A program made the position numbers and the translations under genes. Shown here piece by piece: positions 26,061 to 34,769 of a DNA stretch of 64,000 nt. Origin of the DNA: Salinilacihabitans rarus (GTDB lineage: Archaea; Halobacteriota; Halobacteria; Halobacteriales; Natrialbaceae); NCBI RefSeq assembly GCF_024296665.1, contig NZ_CP100762.1:1798001-1862000 (forward strand), given 5' to 3'. The notes beneath the pieces were generated by a model. The model made no database searches, was not told the origin of the DNA, and saw only the letters and a list, made by a program, of their open reading frames with translations. The stretch's first letter is position 1, and every line of letters starts with the position of its first letter.

Positions 26061-26821
26061 GCACTCGCTGGAGCGAGATGAGAGGTCGAATCGATACGGA
26101 AGACCTCAGAGCGATAGCTGAATTTCTTGCTCTGCTCCTCGTCTTGCTGGTTTTACCCGACGAGCGCCTCGATGTACTGCTCGGAGTGAACCCGCGACAG
26201 GTCTGGTTAGTCGTGGTGTTCGTCGCAGGACTGAGTTTTCTCGGATACCTCCTATCCAAGGTAGTCGATCCGGGGACTGCAATCGGGGTCACCGGAGCAC
26301 TTGGGGGTGCCGTGTCCCCCGGAATGACAATTACATCACTCACTGAACAGTACCGGCGTCATCCGGAGTTCGGTCTTGCCTACACGGTCGCAGCCGCAAT
26401 CGCATCGACGATGCTGTTCTCGCGTAACTTCATCGTCGTGGCCATCGTCAGCCCTGCACTTGCCCAGTCGCTCGTGATTCCATTCGTGGCGATGGCCGGG
26501 GTAGGATTCCTCGTGACAGGGAGTCTCCGGCTTCGTACTCGAAATCGTGAACCACCAACGAACGAATTAAATACTCCGTTTCGGATTCGATCAGCGCTAG
26601 CGATCGGCGGCCTTGTCGCGGTCGTTCTTGCCTTCGTCAATTCCGTTGACCTGTCTCTTTCAGCAGGCACTACCCGCATTGGAATCGTCGTAGCGACTGT
26701 GGTACAGTTATCTGTATACGTTGCAGTAACGTCGATAGCTGGTGCGAAACAGATTGCTCAAGTGATCGTTGTGATACTACTCGGTAGCGCGAGCGTCGGA
26801 ATTGTGCTCGTCGTGTTATAG
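26057..26821 (+). CDS. DUF4010 (MgtC/SapB-associated) membrane protein
   Basis: A 254-residue integral membrane protein with about seven helices, carrying the DUF4010 region: VVFVAGLSFLGYLLSKVVDP, then GTAIGVTGALGGAVSPGMTI and TMLFSRNFIVVAIVSPALA. In most genomes DUF4010 follows an N-terminal MgtC/SapB domain; here that domain is absent. The ATG overlaps the dikinase stop (ATGA), so the two are translationally coupled and probably act together, perhaps in transport linked to the modifying enzyme. The function is inferred from linkage only. Confidence 0.8.
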   Translation: MSTRWSEMRGRIDTEDLRAIAEFLALLLVLLVLPDERLDVLLGVNPRQVWLVVVFVAGLSFLGYLLSKVVDPGTAIGVTGALGGAVSPGMTITSLTEQYRRHPEFGLAYTVAAAIASTMLFSRNFIVVAIVSPALAQSLVIPFVAMAGVGFLVTGSLRLRTRNREPPTNELNTPFRIRSALAIGGLVAVVLAFVNSVDLSLSAGTTRIGIVVATVVQLSVYVAVTSIAGAKQIAQVIVVILLGSASVGIVLVVL

Positions 26822-27027
26822 CGGAGCACACCCGAAATGATACGCTTGGTACCGAAACACATCGGCATCTTGCACTGAAACCCGCATTCGACTAGAATAT
26901 CTAATTGAATTCGAGCCAGGTTGCATGCCATGTTCTGGCCTTCTATTCAGCACGGGCCGTTGTGGCTGTTATCTGATATATACACTATTTTACAGCCTTC
27001 GGCAAGAGTCCAAAATGAATTCCTACT

Positions 27028-27292
27028 TCAGCGGAACTCTGACCAAGGATCAAACGCTTTGAACTTGTCTTCGACCACCGACAGGTCGTCCTTCTCCCCA
27101 ATTTGCAAATCAGCGGGATCTTCCTCGATAGCACGCATCACCTCGGGACCGCGGAACGGGTAGTCCTCATCGTCGTCACCGAGATCAATCTCCAGTTCAT
27201 CGGCGCGCTTCACGTTCGCGGCCAGCCACATATTGTACCAGAGGACGGCGAAATAGAACACCTCGCTGAAGTGCCACACGCTACTCGTGGCG
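27028..27292 (-). mobile_element. Truncated IS transposase, C-terminal fragment
   Basis: A minus-strand frame encodes about 88 residues with a VWHFSEVFYFAVLWYNMWLA segment, which resembles the C-terminal end of haloarchaeal IS4-type transposases, followed by an acidic tail ending DPWSEFR. The rest of the transposase is missing: immediately upstream the sequence switches to a GC-rich plus-strand gene remnant. The fragment is AT-richer than its right neighbour. No terminal repeats of the element could be found. Confidence 0.5.
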
Positions 27293-27623
27293 GTCTTGCT
27301 CGACAACTACCGTGACGGCCACGAGTTCGCCGATCTCCTCCTGGTGGTGGACCGCGCCGGGGAGATCGTACCCCCTCGGACGGTCTACGCCGGCGAGGAT
27401 TTCGCGCTCCGAATCGACGAGCGCGCGGGCGGACGACCGTCGTCCCGCCTCGGGAGTCGGCCGCGGCGGTCGTGGGCCGCCACGTGGAATCGGTTGACCG
27501 CACACCCGCTCGACGCCGCTCACGACAAGTACGACATGGTGCTCGACGCGAATCTCCGTCGATCGGCGCGTGGTCCACCGCGCTCCAGTACATCGAGGAC
27601 TTCCGGGAGGTGTTCGACCGATG
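27293..27623 (+). pseudogene. Decayed gene A, C-terminal part, unknown family
   Basis: Plus-strand coding texture begins abruptly at the transposase fragment: VLLDNYRDGHEFADLLLVVD and YAGEDFALRIDERAGG in one frame. It continues in others (ESAAAVVGRHVESVD; HPLDAAHDKYDMVLDANLR) and ends IGAWSTALQYIEDFREVFDR before a TGA at 27621-27623. At least three frame changes are needed, so it is a pseudogene lacking its 5' end. The stop overlaps the ATG of gene B, as in an operon. I do not recognise the family. Confidence 0.4.
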
Positions 27624-28550
27624 ACGCGCATCCAGCAAGTCCAGTGGAGGCTGGAGATGGACTACATCGGCCACCCGTACTACGTCTCGGGGAACGCCAT
27701 CATGCACGCGCTCGGTCAGCAACTCCCGCACGACGTCCACCGGCACCTGAACGCGAGTCACGGCGTCTTCGTGCCCGGGCAGTTCGGGACTTCCCGAGGA
27801 GCACTCGCAGAGCGGTATCCGGCCGTACCTCGGGAGTGGGCTCCCGGACGTCGAGGCGTACGACGACCTGTTCCTGATGCGGCAGGCGTCGCACTCGTGG
27901 CTCCTCGATTCCCGGCCGCGAGACGCGCCGAACACCCACGACAGCCGCGTCCAGAGCGGTCACCTGACGCTGTCCCACGAGACCATCATGGGGAAACCCG
28001 ACGGCGCGCGGAAGCAACAGCGGACGACGAAGTGGTACATCAACGCGTACCTTCACGCCGACCGGGACGACGTCCTCCCGCTCGACGAGAGCGCCCTGGA
28101 CGGCCTCCAGTTCGGCGGGAAGCGCAACTACGGCTACGGCATCACGGGGCTGAAAGACACGCAGGTCGTGGACCTGGACGTTGGACTACTCGCGCCTCGA
28201 AGACGGCGAGGCGTTCATCCTCGAACTCGTGACGCCGTTCGTGCTGGAGTCGGAGTACCCGAACGCCCACGACCAGGACGTCCCGTGGTGGTGGAAGGAG
28301 GACCGCCGCCGATCTCCGTGAACGCGAGGAGAAGGTGCCGGAGCAACGCGAGGTGTACAAGCTCCAGGCGGTAGACCACGGACAGGTGGTCGCCTACGAG
28401 GGCGACCGTCCGGTGGAGACCGCGAAGAGCGGTATCCTCCGGGTCGGAAGTCACTCGAAGTACGGCTTCGGTGAGTTGCGAGTGAAGCCCGTCGAACCCC
28501 GGTCGGAGCAGTGGCAGAAACCAGATGAAAAGACGAAGGTCACCGGGTGA
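27621..28550 (+). pseudogene. Decayed gene B, RAMP-like protein
   Basis: Starting MTRIQQVQWRLEMDYIGHPYYV at 27621, the coding sequence shifts frame near 27783, near 28178 and near 28310, and ends at 28550. Joined, it would be about 310 residues. Two glycine-rich loops, FGGKRNYGYG near the middle and GSHSKYGFGELRVKP near the end, and a YVSGNAIMHAL segment near the start, recall the RAMP fold of CRISPR Cas5/Cas6/Cas7 proteins. No CRISPR repeats or other cas genes are in the window, so the CRISPR link is a guess from loop texture. The gene cannot be functional as it stands. Confidence 0.4.
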
Positions 28551-28600
28551 AATAACTCATGCGAGACAGAGAAATCGGCACGAAAAAATCACGCTGCAGA

Positions 28601-28635
28601 CTGAATAAAGAAATCGTATTTGCAACAACTGTTAA
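28601..28635 (-). repeat. Right terminal inverted repeat of the island
   Basis: Reverse complement begins TTAACAGTTGTTGCAAA and ends TTTATTCAG, matching 22320-22354 at 31 of 35 bases. To its right normal GC-rich core sequence resumes and the DUF302 promoter appears intact. Confidence 0.8.
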
Positions 28636-28694
28636 ACCAGGCAGGGGGCTCTCGACCAGCCACTGTTTTACGCACGCCACGCGATGTACCGCGC

Positions 28695-29153
28695 ATGAGT
28701 CTCCCGATCGACCCGACCGAGATCGACCCCGACGAGTACGGCGAGAAACAGGCGGTCCTCGAGATGGACCACGAGGAGGCCGTCGAGCACGTCCGCGAGG
28801 TCTGTCTCGACGTCGGCTTCGGCATCCCCGTCGAGTTCTCCCCGTCGGAGTTGCTAAACGAGAAGGTCGACGCCGACCGGGACCCCTACTACGTCCTCGG
28901 CGCGTGCAACCCCGAGATCGCGGATCGGGCCCTCGACGAGACGATGGGCATCGGCGGGCTCTTCCCGTGTAACACGGTCATCTGGGAGGAAGAACCGGGC
29001 CGCCAGCGGGTCTACCACGTCTCGATCATGCGGATCGCCCGCCTGCTCGGGATCGCACCGGACAGCGAGGAGTGGGGCGAGATCCTCGCGGCGACCGGCG
29101 AACTCACCGAGGAACTGTTCGAGCGCCTCGACGCGGTCGAGGCGAGCGGCTGA
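28695..29153 (+). CDS. DUF302-family protein
   Basis: A 152-residue soluble protein with the DUF302 core: a helical start EAVEHVREVCLDVGFGIPVE, then YYVLGACNPEIADRALDE and GLFPCNTVIWEE. DUF302 proteins are small alpha/beta domains of unknown activity that are often found with redox or sulfur genes. A TATA-like ctgttttacgc at about 28663-28673 lies just before the start, which suggests a leaderless message whose promoter was left intact by the island boundary. Confidence 0.85.
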   Translation: MSLPIDPTEIDPDEYGEKQAVLEMDHEEAVEHVREVCLDVGFGIPVEFSPSELLNEKVDADRDPYYVLGACNPEIADRALDETMGIGGLFPCNTVIWEEEPGRQRVYHVSIMRIARLLGIAPDSEEWGEILAATGELTEELFERLDAVEASG

Positions 29154-29161
29154 GTCGCCGG

Positions 29162-29422
29162 TTACGACCGCAGGAGCTTCGGCACGGCTCTGACGTACCG
29201 CCAGTGGAGCGCGAGGTGGACGGCGACGAGCGCGGTCATCGTGAGGCTCGCGAGGACGTGAACGCGGGTCCAGTCGCCGCGGACCAGCCCGACGAAGTCG
29301 AGCCCGCGCGAGGTGCCCCCGCCCGGGAGCACCTGCCAGAGGACGACGCCCGAGGCGAGGACGACGAGAAACGCCGCGAACAGGAGGAGGTTGACCGAGA
29401 GGTTCTGCGTCCGTCGGTTCAT
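29162..29422 (-). CDS. Small DUF4405-like membrane protein
   Basis: An 86-residue membrane protein with two helices. It contains DWTRVHVLASLTMTALVAVHLALHWRYV, in which spaced histidines (HV and HLALH) resemble haem ligands of cytochrome b-like DUF4405 proteins. The partner is unknown. It begins MNRRTQNLSV. It converges on DUF302 and is separated from the upstream antiporter gene by 54 bp. Confidence 0.75.
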   Translation of the reverse strand: MNRRTQNLSVNLLLFAAFLVVLASGVVLWQVLPGGGTSRGLDFVGLVRGDWTRVHVLASLTMTALVAVHLALHWRYVRAVPKLLRS

Positions 29423-29476
29423 GCGTGACGAGACGGCCGGAACGGGCAAAGCGTCGTCCGTGCAGTATACAGGGGG

Positions 29477-30922
29477 TTATCCCCGCCCCAGTCCGCTCCG
29501 GGGCAGGCGGGCGCGCCGCGTCGTCGGCACGCCCACGCCGGTCGCCGCCATCGCGAACAACACGAGCGGCGACAGCAGGCCGAACAGGTAGTACGGCGCG
29601 TACTCCAGCGTGGGGACGCCCGTCGCCGAGGCCATGAAGACGCCCCCGGCGTGCCACGGGATGAGCGCGCCCGTCGGCGTGCCGGCGGCCTCGACGGCCC
29701 GCGAGAGCTGGTCGCCCTCGAGATCGAACTCCTCGTAGAGGTTCCGCAGCGTCACCCCCGGCAGGACGATGCTCATGTACTGCTGGGCGGTCAGCGCGTT
29801 GATCGCTATCGCCGCGGCGCCCGTGCCCGCGATCAAACTCGTCGAGTTGCGGATGCCCTGCGAGAGCCGGTGGGCGAGCACCGCGAGCGTGCCCGTCCGT
29901 TCGAGCAGGCCGCCGAGCGCGAGCGCCGCGACGACGACCGTGATCGTCCACGCGGACCCCGAGAGGCCGCCGGTCGCGAGCAGTTCGTCGACGAGGGCCG
30001 CCCCCGTCCCGGGCTCGGTGCCGTACAGGAAGACGTCCCACGCGGCGACGAAGCCGACGCCCTGGACGGCGACCGAGGTGACGACGCCGGCGAAGACGCC
30101 GGCGACCAGCGACGGCAGGGCGGGGTAGCCGCGGAACGCGAGCCCGAACGTGACCGCCAGCGGGAGAAACGCCAGCGGCGAGAGGTCGTAGGTGCCCGCG
30201 AGCGCGCCCTGGATCTCGACGACGCGGTCGGCGGGGATCGCCCCGTCGACGCCGACGCCGAGGGCGGCGAACGCGAGGACGGCGACGGCAAACGCCGCGC
30301 CCGTCCCCGTCCGCATCCGGCGGATGTGGTCGTACAGCGGCGTGTTCGTCACGCCGGCCGCGAGGTTCGTGGTGTCGGACAGCGGCGACTGCTTGTCGCC
30401 GGCGTACGCCCCCGAGAGGACCGCGCCGACGGTCATCGGTGCGGGGACGCCGAGTCCGGCGCCGATGCCGACGAACGCGACGCCGAGGGTCCCGACCGTC
30501 GTCCACGAGGAGCCGATCGAGAACGCGACGACGGCCGCGAGGACCGCCGCGACGGGCAGGAACACCGCCGGCGTCAGCGATTCGAGGCCGTAGTACATCA
30601 TCGCCGGAATCGTCCCCGCGGCGACCCACGTGGCGATGAGCGCGTAGATGGTGAAGACGATCAGGAGTGCCTGTGCCCCCATCAGGAGGCCGCCGGCGAG
30701 GCCGTCCGAGAGGTCCTCCCACGTGTAGCCGAGGGAGCGGCCGAAGGCGCCGGTGAAGACGATGCTCCACAGCAGCGGGGCGTGCGGGTCGAGCCCCAGC
30801 AGGGCCGAACCGACGCCGAGGAACGCGACGACCGCGAGCACCGGAACGAGCGCGAGACGAAACGAGGGCCGTCGCTCCGGGTCGAGGTCGTCGACGGTGG
30901 TCGGTGTGAAGTCGAGCGTCAT
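29477..30922 (-). CDS. nhaC: NhaC-type Na+/H+ antiporter
   Basis: A 481-residue integral membrane protein with about 11-12 helices and NhaC motifs: AFSIGSSWTTVGTLGVAFVG, GAVLSGAYAGDKQSPLSDTTNLAA and a C-terminal AGTPTGALIPWHAGG. It exchanges Na+ for H+ (or a related Na+-coupled substrate exchange) across the cytoplasmic membrane, a normal need in high salt. The acidic N terminus is cytoplasmic. A TATA box gcataaaaac at 30944-30953 lies about 25 nt before the ATG, implying a leaderless message. Confidence 0.9.
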   Translation of the reverse strand: MTLDFTPTTVDDLDPERRPSFRLALVPVLAVVAFLGVGSALLGLDPHAPLLWSIVFTGAFGRSLGYTWEDLSDGLAGGLLMGAQALLIVFTIYALIATWVAAGTIPAMMYYGLESLTPAVFLPVAAVLAAVVAFSIGSSWTTVGTLGVAFVGIGAGLGVPAPMTVGAVLSGAYAGDKQSPLSDTTNLAAGVTNTPLYDHIRRMRTGTGAAFAVAVLAFAALGVGVDGAIPADRVVEIQGALAGTYDLSPLAFLPLAVTFGLAFRGYPALPSLVAGVFAGVVTSVAVQGVGFVAAWDVFLYGTEPGTGAALVDELLATGGLSGSAWTITVVVAALALGGLLERTGTLAVLAHRLSQGIRNSTSLIAGTGAAAIAINALTAQQYMSIVLPGVTLRNLYEEFDLEGDQLSRAVEAAGTPTGALIPWHAGGVFMASATGVPTLEYAPYYLFGLLSPLVLFAMAATGVGVPTTRRARLPRSGLGRG

Positions 30923-30943
30923 CGGCCGAGTTATGCAGATGAA

Positions 30944-30953
30944 GCATAAAAAC
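30944..30953 (-). promoter_or_regulatory. TATA box of nhaC
   Basis: On the minus strand this reads GTTTTTATGC, 22-31 nt before the ATG at 30922, consistent with a leaderless transcript. Confidence 0.55.
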
Positions 30954-31067
30954 TTGTCTTTTCATTACCGAGATTCATGCGGCGTGGTACCGAGATCCAC
31001 TGCTCGGGACGCCAACAGGAGCTCGCGGACGGGTACGGCGGGGACGCGGACGAAAAACGGAGGCCGG

Positions 31068-32366
31068 CTACTCGACGCCGTACGCCGAGAGGCTCGACTG
31101 GAGGCCCGCGGCGAGTTCGGACTTGCGCTGGAGGCGCTCGCGGGAGACCGGCAGCCGCGAGGCGACGGCCGCGACCGCCCCGTGGAACGTCTCGGCCGTG
31201 CCGTACTCCCCCTCGAAGGCGTTGCGGACGCTCTCGCGGACCTGCCAGACGCCGACGGGCGCCCAGTAGTCGTCCGACACTTCGCGGAGGACGAGACACT
31301 TCGCCTGCCGGCCGATCGACTCGAGGTACTCCAGCACTCCGAGGCGGGCCGCGTAGTAGGCGCCGGCGGTCTCCTCGACGTAGCTCGACCGGCCCTCGTA
31401 CCCCTCCGAGGCGCTGGCCATCCAGACGTTCCCCTCCGGGTCGGGGTTCCAGATGCTCCCCGGGGCCTTCATCTCGACGAGTTCGAACTCCCAGGAGCCG
31501 GGCGCGAGGATCACCCAGTAGCGGTTGCCCACGTACTCGTTCGCCCAGACCTGGACCTCGTCGACGCTCGGCTCGTTCCTGATCCGGCCCCGCAGGTACT
31601 GGCCGACGGTGTCGTCGACGGCGGTGATCGACCACCGCGTCGGCACCAGCCGGCGGTTCGCGGCCTCGCCGAGCGCGCCCGCCGAGAGGATCGAGTTGAT
31701 CTCGTAGACGTCGAACCCCCGCCGGTAGAGGTAGGTCATCGCCCCCTGTGCCTGCCAGTCGTCGTCTTCGAGGGTCTTCCGGACCGGGCGGGGGACGTGG
31801 GGGTTCTCCCGGAGTTCGGCGTCGCGGGCGGTCGCCCGCGGGCCCCGCGGGGTCGCGACGTCGGTGCCCGCGTCCAGCCCGAGGTCGGGTTTCCCGTCGA
31901 GGCCGATTTCGAGGTCGACGGGCCGGTCCGAGATGGCGACCTCGCGCTGGACGCCGACGAAGCCGTCCCAGACGTCGTGGACCGAGGGCGCCAGCCGGGA
32001 GGCGATGCCGGGGGCGTCGACGTTCGCGCGCTTGTTCGAGTTGAGCAGGCCGGTCCGGCGCTGGAGCACGTCGTCGATGCCGTACCCCCGCCGGTACCAG
32101 TTTCCGTCGGTGACGTACTCCTCGGCCGCGCCCTCGTCGCCGACCGGCGAGAGGACGCCGACGGGAATGTCGGGGTAGTTCGACCGCCCGACGAAGATCG
32201 ACGGGGCGGTCGAGCCGACGAGGGAGTCGCCGCTGAGCGCGTCGTCGAACTTGCGCTCGAACTCCGCCAGGTGGTCCGTGATCGCGTAGGACTTCTCCTT
32301 GGCGAGTCGGCGGCGTTCTGCCTCCTCGTCGGGCTCTAGGTCCTCGATGTACTCGTCGAGGCGCAT
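31068..32366 (-). CDS. nreA: DNA repair protein NreA
   Basis: A 432-residue archaeal Nre protein, which works with UvrABC-type repair of bulky and mitomycin damage in Haloferax. The body shows conserved blocks (PSIFVGRSNYPDIPVGVLSP and SVHDVWDGFVGVQREVAIS). The C terminus ends QSSLSAYGVE, a close match to the PCNA-binding PIP box QxxLxxY/F. The usual N-terminal zinc-finger seen in some relatives is not obvious. Own promoter region on the minus strand; divergent from the CBS gene. Confidence 0.93.
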   Translation of the reverse strand: MRLDEYIEDLEPDEEAERRRLAKEKSYAITDHLAEFERKFDDALSGDSLVGSTAPSIFVGRSNYPDIPVGVLSPVGDEGAAEEYVTDGNWYRRGYGIDDVLQRRTGLLNSNKRANVDAPGIASRLAPSVHDVWDGFVGVQREVAISDRPVDLEIGLDGKPDLGLDAGTDVATPRGPRATARDAELRENPHVPRPVRKTLEDDDWQAQGAMTYLYRRGFDVYEINSILSAGALGEAANRRLVPTRWSITAVDDTVGQYLRGRIRNEPSVDEVQVWANEYVGNRYWVILAPGSWEFELVEMKAPGSIWNPDPEGNVWMASASEGYEGRSSYVEETAGAYYAARLGVLEYLESIGRQAKCLVLREVSDDYWAPVGVWQVRESVRNAFEGEYGTAETFHGAVAAVASRLPVSRERLQRKSELAAGLQSSLSAYGVE

Positions 32367-32483
32367 TCACCGGAGGTAGGGGCGGCCCGGCTTTGAATGT
32401 TCGCTCGCGCCGACCGATCCGACACCCCGTAGCGAGGGCAAGGCCAAGAGGTAGGATCGGGGCCGGCCTCACGTAGGTTCGCC

Positions 32484-32903
32484 ATGGCAGTCCAGCAAAT
32501 CGCCGAACCGGACGTCGTAACGGCACACCGAGACGACGGCGTCGAGGACGTCGTCGAGAAGATGGCGACCGAGAACGTCGGCTCGGTCGTGATCGTCGAG
32601 GACGGCTCGCCCGTCGGCATCGTCACCGACCGCACGATCGCCCTCTCGATCCGCGAGGTCGACGACGTCGCCGACCAGACCGTCGACGACCTCATGGCCG
32701 CGGACCTCGCGACCGTCTCCGCCGACGCCGGCGTCTTCGACGTCATCCGGACCCTCAGCGACGAGGGGGTCCGCCGCGTACCCGTCGTCGACGACGGGGG
32801 CTCGCTCGAAGGGATCGTCTCGCTCGACGACCTGATCGTCCTGCTTGCCGACGAGTTCGGCGGGATCAGCACGGTCATCGAACAGCAGGCACCGCGCTTC
32901 TAG
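32484..32903 (+). CDS. Two-CBS-domain protein
   Basis: A 139-residue protein made of a CBS pair: the first with VGSVVIVEDGSPVGIVTDRTI (residues about 32-52), the second with VRRVPVVDDGGSLEGIVSLDDLI (about 95-117). CBS pairs bind adenosine nucleotides and regulate partners; many stand alone in archaea. No partner gene is adjacent. The first copy includes the nucleotide-contact TDR motif. Confidence 0.88.
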   Translation: MAVQQIAEPDVVTAHRDDGVEDVVEKMATENVGSVVIVEDGSPVGIVTDRTIALSIREVDDVADQTVDDLMAADLATVSADAGVFDVIRTLSDEGVRRVPVVDDGGSLEGIVSLDDLIVLLADEFGGISTVIEQQAPRF

Positions 32904-32999
32904 CCCGCTCTCGCGGCCGCGGGCCGACCCGGCCCGCGGCCGGGTCGGTCGCCACTGCGCGGCGGGTGCGAAAAATCGAGCCTCGGGGGCAAACGGCGG

Positions 33000-33962
33000 C
33001 TAGCCGTGGATGCCCATCGCTTCGATCTGTTCCTGGTACCGGTTGCGGATCGTCACTTCCGTCACCTGCGCGACGTCCGCGACCTCGCGTTGGGTCTTCT
33101 TCTCGTTGCAGAGAAGGGACGCGGCGTAGATCGCGGCGGCGGCGTAGCCGGTCGGGGACTTCCCCGAGAGCAACCCTTCCTCGGCCGTCTTCTCGATGAT
33201 CTCGTTGGCCTTGGTCTGGACCTCCTCGGAGAGTTCGAGTTCGGAACAGAAGCGGGGGACGTACTTCTTCGGGTCGACGGGTTTCATCTCGAGGCCGAGT
33301 TCCTGCGAGATGTACCGATACGTGCGACCGATCTCTTTGCGTTCGACGCGGGAGACTTCCGAGATTTCCTCCAGGCTGCGCGGGATGCCCTCCTTTCGAC
33401 AGGCGGCGTACAGCGCCGAGGTGGCGACGCCCTCGATCGAGCGCCCGCGGATCAGGTCCTCTTTGAGCGCGCGCCGGTAGATGACCGACGCGACCTCGCG
33501 GACCGACCGCGGGACGCCAAGCGCCGAGGCCATCCGGTCGATTTCGGAGAGCGCGAACTGCAGGTTTCGCTCGCCGGCGTCTTTGGTTCGGATGCGTTCT
33601 TGCCACTTGCGCAGCCGGTGCATCTGGCTGCGCTTCTTCGAGGAGATGGAGCGACCGTACGCGTCTTTGTCCTTCCAGTCGATCGTCGTCGTCAGCCCCT
33701 TGTCGTGCATCGTCTGCGTCGTCGGCGCGCCGACGCGGGACTTCTCCTGCCGTTCCTGGTGGTTGAACGCCCGCCATTCCGGGCCGGGGTCGATCTTTTC
33801 TTCTTCCACGACGAGCCCACAGTCTTCGCAGATGAGCTCACCCCGGTCGGAGTCCTTGACGAGGTTGTCCGATTCACACTCGGGGCAGGCACGAATCCCC
33901 TCCTGATCCTCGGCCTCGTCCGTCTCGCGCAATCGCTCCCGCTGGCGGGTGGACCGTGTCAT
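33000..33962 (-). CDS. tfb: Transcription initiation factor TFB
   Basis: A 320-residue archaeal TFIIB. The N-terminal zinc ribbon has CPEC and CEDC (about residues 26-50). A B-finger/linker follows ([20 protein letters not shown]), and then two cyclin repeats. The C-terminal HTH ([20 protein letters not shown]) contacts the BRE. TFB recruits RNA polymerase to TBP-bound promoters. Haloarchaea carry several TFB paralogues, so the number cannot be assigned. A strong TATA at about 33990 suggests a leaderless message. RNase HI is divergent upstream. Confidence 0.95.
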   Translation of the reverse strand: MTRSTRQRERLRETDEAEDQEGIRACPECESDNLVKDSDRGELICEDCGLVVEEEKIDPGPEWRAFNHQERQEKSRVGAPTTQTMHDKGLTTTIDWKDKDAYGRSISSKKRSQMHRLRKWQERIRTKDAGERNLQFALSEIDRMASALGVPRSVREVASVIYRRALKEDLIRGRSIEGVATSALYAACRKEGIPRSLEEISEVSRVERKEIGRTYRYISQELGLEMKPVDPKKYVPRFCSELELSEEVQTKANEIIEKTAEEGLLSGKSPTGYAAAAIYAASLLCNEKKTQREVADVAQVTEVTIRNRYQEQIEAMGIHG

Positions 33963-33988
33963 CGCACTTTTATAGTAGTAGCATCAGC

Positions 33989-34000
33989 GTATATAAATCC
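33989..34000 (-). promoter_or_regulatory. BRE/TATA of tfb
   Basis: On the minus strand this reads GGATTTATATAC, about 28-35 nt before the ATG at 33962, fitting a leaderless tfb transcript. Confidence 0.6.
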
Positions 34001-34123
34001 TTGGGAAGGGTTTTCGGTGCCGAACGTTTATCGGCCGAAAGCGGACACGTAGGACGGTTCCCTCCGGCGATTTCGGTCCGAAACCGCAAAGACTTTACTC
34101 GCCGTATCGCCTCCACCCGAGGG

Positions 34124-34717
34124 ATGCCGGTGATCGAATGCGACGTCGAGGCGGCCCGCGAGCGACTCGAAGCCGCGGACGTGACGGTCGAGCCCGGAAA
34201 CACCGAACACGAGCGCTGGCGGGCCGAACGCGGCGGTGCGAGCGCCGTCGCGTACGACGACAAGGTCGTGATTCAGGGGTCGGAGCCGCGCGACCTCGAG
34301 GCGCTGCTGCGCGAGGGCGGCGGCCGCGCGCACGTCTACTTCGACGGCGGCGCGCGCGGCAACCCCGGCCCCGCCGGAATCGGCTGGGTGATCGTCACCG
34401 GCGACGGCATCGCCGCCGAGGGCAGCGAGGCGATCGGGCGCGCGACGAACAATCAGGCCGAGTACGAGGCGCTCGTCGCGGCGCTCGAAGCCGCACGCGA
34501 CTACGGCTTCGAGGAGGTCCACGTCCGCGGCGACTCCGAACTCATCGTCAAGCAGGTCCGCGGGGAGTACGACACGAAGAACCCGGAACTGCGCGAGAAG
34601 CGGGTGACCGTCCGCGAGTTGCTCTCGTCGTTCGACGAGTGGACGCTCGAACACGTCCCCCGCGAGGTCAACGACCGCGCCGACGCGCTCGCGAACGAGG
34701 CGATGGACCGGGCCTGA
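34124..34717 (+). CDS. rnhA: Ribonuclease HI
   Basis: A 197-residue archaeal type 1 RNase H. An N-terminal domain (about 65 residues) precedes the catalytic core with VYFDGGARGNPGPAG (first aspartate), NNQAEYEAL (glutamate), RGDSELIVKQVRG (second aspartate) and VNDRADALANEAM (last aspartate). It removes RNA from RNA-DNA hybrids. It is the first gene of a pair with the RnhA-operon protein. A TATA-like aaagactttac at about 34088 fits ATG 34124. Confidence 0.95.
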   Translation: MPVIECDVEAARERLEAADVTVEPGNTEHERWRAERGGASAVAYDDKVVIQGSEPRDLEALLREGGGRAHVYFDGGARGNPGPAGIGWVIVTGDGIAAEGSEAIGRATNNQAEYEALVAALEAARDYGFEEVHVRGDSELIVKQVRGEYDTKNPELREKRVTVRELLSSFDEWTLEHVPREVNDRADALANEAMDRA

Positions 34718-34769
34718 CGGCGCCGGACCGCCAAGCGGATGAAGCCTCGGGCGCGTAGGCTCGGCCGAC

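Noticed and set aside
22320-28635. A CRISPR array in or near the island
   Set aside because: I looked because of the RAMP-like gene remnant, but no regularly spaced repeats are present there or elsewhere in the window.
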